Shown piece by piece: positions 28,101-38,500 of a stretch of DNA of 64,000 bases. The notes under the pieces are model-generated. The model saw only the letters and a program-made list of their open reading frames with translations, had not been told where the DNA came from and did no database searches. Every line of letters starts with the position of its first letter. Position 1 is the first letter of the stretch. Origin of the DNA: Tubiluchus corallicola (Eukaryota > Priapulida > Priapulimorpha > Priapulimorphida > Tubiluchidae); NCBI GenBank assembly GCA_030141605.1, contig JAQGDQ010000098.1, positions 217,636 through 281,635 of the forward strand, given 5' to 3'. The translations under genes and the position numbers were made by a program.

Positions 28101-31100
28101 AGGAACAGATGGGCAATGTTGTAGACCTTAACATTAATTAGATATAAGCAAAATGGCTTAACCCCTTTCAATTTGCCCCACCTTCCCACCTAATAAAATT
28201 CCTTGTTGTTCTTTTCCCTAAACACATTTAGTACTAATGGTTATGCCATAGTATAAATTATATATTTCTGCTATAAATATATATATATTTTTCTGCTAAT
28301 GGCAAGTGTTTTTTAAAGTAACTTACTGTTTCCAAAAAATTGCGTACTTGTAAGTGCTGCCAAATATTCAATCATGGCGATCCTATCAGGATCCGGTTTA
28401 ATACCTGTAGGATTAAATTCATAGTTTTTTACTTTATCACAGAAAAATTGACAGTTCTGAACTTGCAATTTCAAATTAGCTTGCTTCAGTCTACCCAAAA
28501 CCTGTTTTATGTGCAATAGATGCTGTTCAGGCGAACGGCAACGTAACCTTACGTAATGAACAACACGTGCATGTGTTCCAGTAAATAAGTCTCGTAAAAT
28601 AGTTATTAGAAAATCTCTGTACTCATCATAATTTCCTGCGAAACCTCTAGGCAAATAATTAAATTCAGAAAGGCCTCTTTGCACTAAAAACGCTGTTTTG
28701 CGCTTTAACTATTTCCTTTATTGGTAATTGATACCCTAGTGCTTCTAAATCTTACACATCTTCTAAATCGAAATCTTGATTTGTTTATTAAGTGCCCTGT
28801 AATCAACACACATTTTAAAACTTCCATCAGCTCTCTTAACTAGCAAACATGGGGAACCGAATTGGGACTTGTACCATTTTATCGACAATTTCAATGGGGC
28901 CGAATAACGATTAAGGCGTGATTGTTATGGTGTATGTTACAAGTTAATTATTAATTACCGAATTATTATCCAATGTTTTATTGCAATTCATATTACCATC
29001 ACAGACGTGCATTTATACCAACTAATACTACCAATAAAAATTTATGTGCCGGTGTGTTATGACAATGTTTTTCCTTTCTCTAAATTAGACGACTCTGATT
29101 TACGTAATTTATTGTATCATACCAATTTTGAAAACTTTAACGACCTGCCATATATTTTAAATGGTAAATGTTTTACATTAAATAACGGCAATCAGCATGA
29201 CCCTGATAATATGATACAATCTTTTACCTTGCAATATTTTTCTCTGATGTGTTTCATTCATTCATTGATAGTAACTGGTCTAGTTTAACTATGATGCACA
29301 TGAATATTGTCAGTTTAAATAAAGAAAAAAATTATTCACGAATTACTTTCTTCTTTAAGAAACCCGATTAAGATATTTCTGAGACATGATTGAGTGATGT
29401 TTTTGTAACAAAGTATGGCCTTCCAGGTTATATTGATCTAATAAGACATGACTCCAGTTTCAAAACACATATTGGTGGTGTGGGTTTATACATCCATTCT
29501 TTATTGACATATTCTGATGATTAGATCGCAAGCTTAATGTAAGTAACTGAAAATTTATGGACAGAATTGGACTCAAAACAACATGCTGGATTACTAGTTG
29601 AGTTAATTTACCGACATCCAGACTGCACTCTGGATTCCTTAAACATTTCAAATCTGAACTTGAAAGTATAATCAAAATTGTAAATGCAGAACACAAAAAA
29701 TTCTATTCTATGGGTGATCTAGACATTGATCGTCTGAAATTTGATAGCCGTAATTTTGCAGCTCAATATATTGTCTGCTATTTTCGAAGTTCTGTTACCC
29801 ATTAATTACAAGACCAACCAGAGTCAAATCAAAAACTTTAATTGGTCACATCTATAGTAATTGTATTAACACTGAAAATAATTCTGGCATATGCCTTTAC
29901 GATATTAGTGATCATTTGCTAGTTCTGCAACAGTAAAAAATATTAGCTTAATATTGCTCGTGCGTCTGTGCTTGTGTATGCATGATAGCAATTTTATCTG
30001 TTCGGTGCCCTATATTTACTCTTTAATCAATTGGCATGGGAACAGAACGTACGTTGTTTGATTTAAAGCCTAAATGTCTTTTTGTTAGCCTAGAAATTTT
30101 AATGGCACTGATGTGTTTACGGCAAATATCAAAAGCGGTATCTAAAGTGTCTGGCCCACTTTCTATTAACTTTAAACGTAAACTATTACTAGATGTGGCT
30201 TCAATTAAACAATCAATTAGAAACGAATGGACAGAGCGGTCATTTAGCAACACCTGTTTCCCCGTTATACTATATAACTTAGTATTTTGCTTACCTGCTT
30301 GGAAGACTTAGATAACTAGAAAAGAAAATTATTAATTATCTAAAGTGTTTTCACCTATTGGTAAAATATCATTGACTTACCTCCAGGGTGCAATACTCAT
30401 TAACCTAAAAACGTATTTAAATCTTATTGACAAAATACAGTAATTTAAAATTTTACTGCGTTAGTGACGTGTGCGCTACGAATGATATGATTATTTTTTC
30501 AAACTTTACTCATTGTTATCTAAACTTGTTTCACATGACAAAATAGCTGCGTCTAACGGTCATCGCTGGAGTTTAAATTTACAGGTTTTATATTGTGTTA
30601 CTGCCGACGCGGGCCCTGTATGCAAAAAGGCAGTACGTAGGTTTTAAGCTTTTTATAAGTGGAGGGTTTTATTGTGCTTTAACTCAAATTATATTACGTT
30701 GCCTTAGTTACCTTAGTAACATTACTTTGTCTCATAATAACTCTTTTGCCTTACTTCGCTAGATTTTGTCTAAGGTTTTTTTATGTTGTCTTTATGTTAT
30801 CATACCATACCTTAGTTGCCTTACCTTACATTACCTTATCTTTACTTTTACATCTTTTTAGAATTTGATACTTTCCTTATTTAACTTTACCTAACTGTAC
30901 CTTGTTTTACCTTACTTTATCTTATCTTGCCTTTCTTTATCTTTATTTTGCCTCTTTTTAGAGATTGGTTCTGTTCCTTACTTATCTTTACCTCACTGCG
31001 CGTTACGTTACCTTGTTACATTACCTTACGTTGCCTTACCTTACCTTACTTTGCCTTTCCATACGCTATCTTATCTTACCTTACCTTGTTTTACTTTCCT

Positions 31101-34100
31101 AGCCATACATTTTCTTACCTTACTCTACCTTACCTTACTTTATCTTACCTTTCCTACTTTGCTTAAGCATACCTTACCTTACTTTTATTTTCAAAATGAG
31201 TAAAAAATTATCAATAATGACATGATTAATTTTCAGATTTGGAAAGCATTGTGTCTCCTTATGCCACGTCAAACGTCTTTTCTTCAAAATCAGCCGGCGA
31301 GACTACAAAGGACTTCCTCGTTACGCCGTCAATGGATGGTAATTTTTATCACAACATCGCGCCACCAGTGCCCTCCCGACCAGAAAGATCTTCCCCTTTT
31401 CCGTTTCCCGTAACGGAGGCCGCTACTGGCTGTATTCAGCCAAATGGAGGTAAAAGTTATAATTACATTCAAAATACTGTTTAAGTACACTTGTTTCCGC
31501 TATTATTCACATCAAACGCCTAAAGTAAAGATCTGCTTCTAACGTGAACTACAGTGACTTTTGAAGAAGCTACTGAACTAACAGAAACAAGCATCAATTA
31601 CTAGATATCCTGCTATTAAACGCAGGATAATTTTGTATTTCAAGAAACAGAAAACGTCCAACTACAATTTTTTGTGCCGTTATGGTACAAAATTTCTTAA
31701 GTTTAAAATCTATTTCTAATTAAACAGCATTTCAATTGAAAAACGACAACGACAATTAAACAAAAACCTATAGTTGTTAGCTAAAGAGAACTGTCGCTGT
31801 TTCTGATCCTGTTGTAGCATTTCAGTAAGGTGGATCTGGACAGCATTTGATTTGTTGGTGTCAGAAATAAATATCTTAATTTTTAACCAATTATTTCGAT
31901 TGTAGGTATGAACGGAAAACATCAACTGATGAGCTACAGAAAAGGTCCTGCTCCAAATCAACCTGGCTTCAGGAAAGGTCTTCCTCCGGTTTTACCAAAA
32001 CCCAACCTGCATTCGGATAATACGTCACCGTACGACAACATTTCAGGCAGTACAGGTTATCTTACACGCTTATAGACTTAGTTCTTCTCTCTTTAGTACG
32101 CCTCCTCGGCGTTGAAATAAGAATTTACATAAACATAACTACATAAATATACATATGTGGAATGAAGCAAAAGAAGTCAGGGAAACAATCTTCAGGTGAG
32201 GAATTTCGTAGATTAGAGGCTAGAATAAAAAACAGGATTCATGAGCTGAACTGTGCAGCCTATCCCACTTCGAACAAGCTGTCGGTATTTAGCAACTAGC
32301 AAAGAAAGGTCCAGAGAGATCCCCATAAAAGTAGCAATAAATGAAGATTAATTTTTTTATACATCACGTCTTGGATAATTAAGCGTTTATAAAGTTGTCG
32401 CCAAATCAAGCCCAACTAGCTTGATAACACACGTCTCATAATCTTTCAAGTAAGTCAAGGTATAACAGGATGAGCACTAACCAAGATGATTACAAAACTA
32501 GCTGTACCAAGGATTTTAATTTCTGCATGTAAGTTGCCTTAGAGCAAGGGCTTAATGACAACGAAAAAAAAACGTTGAGCAACCAGCAAAGGGGGCACAG
32601 AATTTCGGTTAGTCGGACTATAAGTCGACGACTATAATTGAAACAAGCCTTCGAAACCTGGCACCATCTGACAAGAACTTGCTACAATAGGGCAGTTGTT
32701 CCCATTTATTTTTGTACTGTGCACTTTTAAATGTAGTAGATTTAAAGTAACATAATTATACCTCCTTTTATTGGTGAAGTTAATTGCTAATTTGTTCAGT
32801 TTCATTGAGTTATCAGTGTTTGTTAGTAGTTTGCCTTTAGTACGATGCTGTAAAGTCAATAAATTAGTGGACATAATGCGAAGTTTTTTGTACTGAAATC
32901 AGTAGTGGTAAGTCATTAATGTAGATAAGAAAAGGTTGAATCCTCGTGGTTAGTTTAGGTATTTTTTCAAATTGTTTTAGGAAAGAATGTCACCTAGGCT
33001 ACAAAAGTTAAGGGACACGAAAACTCAGTCATTGAGTGGCTTTCACTAAGAGTCACGTCCAGAGTATCGATTTATCAATACTTTGTTTTTCAGTATTTTC
33101 TGATCAGTTGGTCGTCTTTGATCCTTTCAGAAACTGTTCAAGATCACTGGGTTCGTATGCAAAGTGAAACCGTTAAGAGTAATTCTATGACCATGTAATT
33201 GAATAGTCCACGTCTTCATAATTAGAAAAGTCTAGATTTCAAGTCCCGTTTGAAGAACGAGAGGGAACGTTTAACGCCTTTCTTTTCATTCTAAAACATA
33301 TTTTTCTTCAGAGGATTAAGAAGCGCTCTAATAATGGTAACGGTTGTTAACATTTTATTAATAGAAATCATGACAAATGCAGAATCAATTACGAATAATA
33401 GAAATGCAGAATAAATTACGAATAATAGAAATGCAGAATAAATTACGAAGAGTTATTCAAACGAATAATCGTTAGGTGGTTCCCAGTTTAATCTCTCTAA
33501 TAGTTCCTGGGTGGCACATTTATTCCAGCATCTCCCTTACAGTCAGAACGTTCCAGAATTCAAGTCCCGGTTGAGGAACGAATTTTTTACTAGTTTTTTT
33601 CTTGCCCAGCTTGATCAAAATGAAAAAAACCGTTAATGATATTCAAAATCATAGTTTAATGAGTCAATAAATTAGTGGACATAGTGCGAAGTTTTTTGTA
33701 CTGAAATCAGTAGTAAGAGGCAGGTCATTGATGTAGATAAGAAAAAGTGATTCTAGGTTGAATCCTTGAGGTTAGTTTAGGCATTTTTTCAAGTTGTTTT
33801 TGTGACGTGCTCTTATATGGTTTATATTTTAATGTTTGTGCTCACTAAGGTTTCCCCTCACTGTTTTTAGCGGGCAAGCCACGAGGCGTTACATCCTCTA
33901 GTCTAGACTTATCATGGCAGCAGTCTTTGTGAATAAACAGATTAATAAGCAAGAAAGATGTACGTTAAATGTTCTATAAAGTTTCTAAGAATGTTACAAA
34001 TGTTGCCAAGACGTTACAGACTGTTATTAACATTTTATTAATAGAAATCATGACAAAAATGCCGAATCTATTACAAATATTTATTCGAACGAATAATCGT

Positions 34101-35549
34101 TAGAAGGTGGCTCCCATTTTAATCTCTCATTCTATTCTATTCTAGGAAACCCTTGCAGTCAGAACGTTTCAGAATTCAAGTACTGGTTGAGGGACGAATT
34201 TTTTACTAGTTTTTTTCGTGTCCAGCTTGTCCAAAATGAAAAAACCGTTAATGATATTCAAAATCATAGTTTAATGACAGTGATAAAAGCTATACCGGTT
34301 ATAAACATTTTACAAATAAAAGACATAATAAACTATCTAGTGCTAATTTATTATTACAATCATTCCTCACTTGTCGTAAGTAAATAAGGCGTTGTATATA
34401 TGCACAAATGATCTTTCAGTTAAAAATTCCAAAAGTCTAATTGCGTAATTTTGATTATAATGCTAGAACAAGAAATTGATAGTGGCTAGCACGCGTTACT
34501 TTATGATTTAATTAAAGAATTATAATTTTTTGTAATTAATTTATTGTACGGCATTTAAAAAAACTCAACTATATTTACTGTAACAACAGTCATATTCTAA
34601 ATTTAAAAAATCCTCAGTTCATATCTGGCTGGTGACCATGCCTAGACTACTTTTCCCATTTGTTCGCGATACGATTTCTTGCGTTGTCTCTTAACCCAGC
34701 ACGAAAACCTCCTGCACCACCTGGCATTCCCGAAGGTGACTTTTGACATAAGGTCGCGCCGAAGAGCTGTTAAAACACAAAATTTAATGAGAAGTACCAT
34801 AATTATAATCATAAATGGCATATAGTTCTAACAAATGCACTTCAATTTCTGCAAATCTCAAGATTTCTAAATGATAAAGCATAACGGCACTTACTACAAA
34901 AGCTACCATAGCGAACAGAAATGCACGTAAAAACTTCATGTTCTTTTTGATATCTGTAAGAAACAATACGATCCTATTTATCAACTCTTGATAAATGCAA
35001 AAGATGGTATCATTAATAAACTGAAATTCAGCGTAACTAATGAAGCATCTAATCAAAGATCTCAACAGTATTTAAGATCTTCATTTATTTTCGAATCGTC
35101 TTCAGGCGAAGACTGAAGAGTGGAATCTTAAGCAGTGCTTGTCATTCTTCGCCTGATAACAGTTATTTGAATATGTGCTCATTTCAGTTTATTGATGAAT
35201 TATAAATTTACTCAGAATTGTTTTTATATTCTATTAGTTGAAGCTTTTGGGTGGTAGAAGCTTTATTTGAAATGCAAAATTCACAGAAAATCAGGTGTAA
35301 TAACAATTGCCTTTTAATTTTGTAATGTTTTGAGTAAATAAGGCATTATACATATGCAAATATATATATCTGGTATAATTTTTCGGATAAAGTTGCGTAT
35401 TTTGATTATAACAAATGCTAGAACAAGAAATTGTTGTGGCAAGTACGTGTAACTTTGCAAAAACTATAATTTGTTATAATAAAGTTATTGAAATTCCCTC
35501 AACGATGGTGACGATTGTGATGGTAATGATGATAGTGACGACAACACTG

Positions 35550-35582
<33 letters not shown>

Positions 35583-38500
35583 GTAATAATAACAATAATA
35601 ATAATAATTATTATTATAATAACAAATCAAAATGAAGTAGAACCTTAATTATTTTGTATATTAAAATTAATAATGCTATCAAGCTTACCTTTCTAAAGAT
35701 TGATAACCTTTTAACAGCTGTTACAGTACGAACTGCCGCTTCTCCACCAATTACAATAATAAATATTGTATCTTAGCGAATTTTCGTTCGTGCGTAAAAT
35801 AGCGTCATATTACAAGCAGCATTTTTACAAGAACTAAATGGTCAGGATTCAAATAAATCCTTATACTTGTTCGTGTTATACAACTTTCATGTATGTATTT
35901 TTCTTTATAGCCATCCTTTCCTGTATACTTAATTTTGACCGCTGAAATGTCTGATGGTAAAGAAAAGAAAGATAAAACCAACATTTTTATTGCATTATTT
36001 TTATACAAAAGATTAATATAAAAAACGGAAATGTTTTTTTCTATGTTTGTTATGTTTTTAATTAATTTATTTTTTCCTATTGCAGTAGATTGATAATGGA
36101 TGAATTATTTTCGTTAAGCACAGTAATCTTTGGAAAAAATATTTTATTACCTTGATTGAATATTTTATATATTGTAATGCTAAATATACAAATAAATAAA
36201 TCTAATTCTAAAAAAAAAGTTTATCTGGCACGGATGTGAAATTTTGAGGAAGAAACCTACATATTTGTGGCTATATGTATCCATTTTCATTCTTGGAATC
36301 TCGTAAAATGTACATTCTGTAAAAGCAATCTTACAAGTTATAATTATGTGTTGTTCTAATAAAAGTATGTATTTGAAGTAATGTAAAAATGCGTCGACTT
36401 TGTAAGCTTGCGCTTAGAAGTTGTAATAAAAGAGATTTAACGATAAATGTTTATTCAACAGTGGTTTTTAGCCATTTACAACAGGTATTTCCAAAAATCG
36501 TAAAAGAAGTAAGACATTCGTTACGTGAATTACATGTACTTTTCAACTTATACGATAACTTTTATTTAAAAGTGTAGTAAAATTACACACTGCGCTGGTT
36601 AAACGCGAATTTACACTTTGGCAATGTACTTGATTCCATTTTTTATACAAGATCTTTATAAGACCATTGCTAGAATACGGAATTATAATATGGTCCAATT
36701 GTTCAACTAAGAACTTTATTAAAATTGAAAGTGTTCAGTATAAAGTGATGCTATATATTGCAGGATCTATGAAAGGCACGAGTCAGAGGAATCTTAATCT
36801 GTTACTAGGTCTTCCATCATTTAAACAAAGGGGTGAATTACTTAAGGTCTCTATTTTGCCAAAAAAAATTATCACAGTGCTCCTCAATACTTATGTACCA
36901 TTTTAGAAAAATATTGTTCCATCAGATATTACTTGCTGCGCGATCTGTACCTTTTAAAGCATACTGCTTAATTGTATAACGCATAGTGATTAAGTTTATG
37001 GAATAAGATAAGTATTGAATTAAATAAACATACAATTGTTTTTAAACGCTTTGTTTCTAGGGAGTGGAAACTCTTTAATAAATTTCTGTGTAAAAAAAGA
37101 ATGAAGATATAAAATGTTAGCAAATAGATTCATTTTGATTTTTACTCACTTGAATTCTGATTTGTTTGCTCGCAACCAGACAGATACTCCAGTATGTTTT
37201 TGTAATAGATCCATTGAAAAGTATGTCCATTCCTTTTTAATGTACACGTTATGGAAATGAAAGCAATATTTTCCTAAATGAATTACTTCGTAACAATTTC
37301 AGTAGTCGTGAGCAAATTGTAAATTTTAGTTATAAGTCTATGTGTAATCCAGTGATGAGTTTATTGAACTCTTGCAATAACGAGCTTCTATTTATCATAG
37401 TTTAAAATTTTATAAAATCAACGAAAATATTTAATTAAAAATAAATATTGAGACTAGTAACTTTACAAACTGAAGAATTTCTATTGTTCAAGCAGATTTG
37501 AGCTTGCGCGTCTTTTGATGTGAATTCATGTATTGTTAAATTGAGATGATTTCCTGCGATATTATGCCTAATTGATATATGTATGCTTAATTGATGTTAT
37601 CTGATTTGAAAATCTTATCGATTGTTAAATTAGCACTAGTGTCTTAATGCATTGACTCGTTGCACCTGTACTGTGGAGAGACTCATATCAGTTATAACTG
37701 ATTTGTTAACCCACTTTAAAATATATTTCCTGTCCTTATCTCTTGCAGCCTCACTAAATATTTCGTATAAGGATTCCCGCGATGGATTCTCAGGATCGAA
37801 GGAAGTCTCTCCACGATTTCTCTGGGTCAATGCTTATAGAGTCGGGCAACTTTAACAAATAGTTTTGATATCCAAGTTGCCTTACCACAACTATTGGTTA
37901 GAGAAAAAGCGATTTTCCAGTGCAAGAGTTCACCCGTGAGATTTTTACGTTCCCATGATGTTAGAAACCAGCTATTAAATAAAATTTTATTTTTAGAATC
38001 TCAAATGTATCTTTCGCCAGTCACACCTAGTGTTTCAAATTCGAAAACAGAAAGAGTTATTTCTTGTTATTAAGATGTTTTTGATATGGATATCAGAACT
38101 TTCCCTTGTATAACCAAAAAAATTGGCCATAACTGTAACATTTGAAGGTAGTATTTTATTACAAATTTACTATGAATCGACTCCAAATAAAAATGTTTTT
38201 CATTTTATTGCTGATTTTTTTCATTTATAATTCATACTACATGCTCGCGGAATAAAAACATATTCTTCAAAACACAGTAAATGCTAGTGCTTGTTCCGGA
38301 ATGCTTGAGTGGTTACGGTGTGTGCTTAGCGACTGAATTTAAGCAGTGTCGTACCCAATCAGTAAAGGAATGCGTAATCAAAGAACAAACTGATTCTATA
38401 TGGTTTCATCTGCCATACTGCCTTCGGCTATTTACTTCGTTTAGGGAAAATGTATAAACAACAAAATATACATAAGAGGCGTTTGTCGGTTAAACATTTC

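Larger units (their letters stand above)
25531..31236 (+). other. Intron cytoplasmic 1-2 (5.7 kb), mostly transposon relics
   Basis: Filled by a minus-strand gypsy relic, a nested plus-strand LINE fragment and a ttacc-rich low-complexity tract, listed separately. 25531-25975, 27140-28310 and 30300-30670 hold no recognised coding remains. 27430-27780 is a GC-richer block of unknown origin. Confidence 0.6.
34384..35490. repeat. Pair of diverged direct repeats flanking the peptide gene
   Basis: 34384-34510 and 35335-35460 share aaataaggc at the start, then gcgtaattttgattataa or gcgtattttgattataacaa, atgctagaacaagaaattg and a tagtggctagcacgcgt or tgtggcaagtacgtgt end. The spacing is about 950 bases and encloses the peptide gene. 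Confidence 0.65.

Noticed and set aside
30676-31190. ttacc-rich tract considered as interstitial telomere repeat
   Set aside because: The unit is CTTAC/TTACC, not the arthropod TTAGG/CCTAA.
34700-34735. A 36-base phase-1/phase-1 Dscam microexon ([12 protein letters not shown]) on the + strand with acceptor ttaacccag and donor GTGACT
   Set aside because: It is exactly antisense to the second exon of the nested peptide gene, whose signal peptide, splice sites and poly(A) signal make a stronger case. Kept only as a weak alternative.
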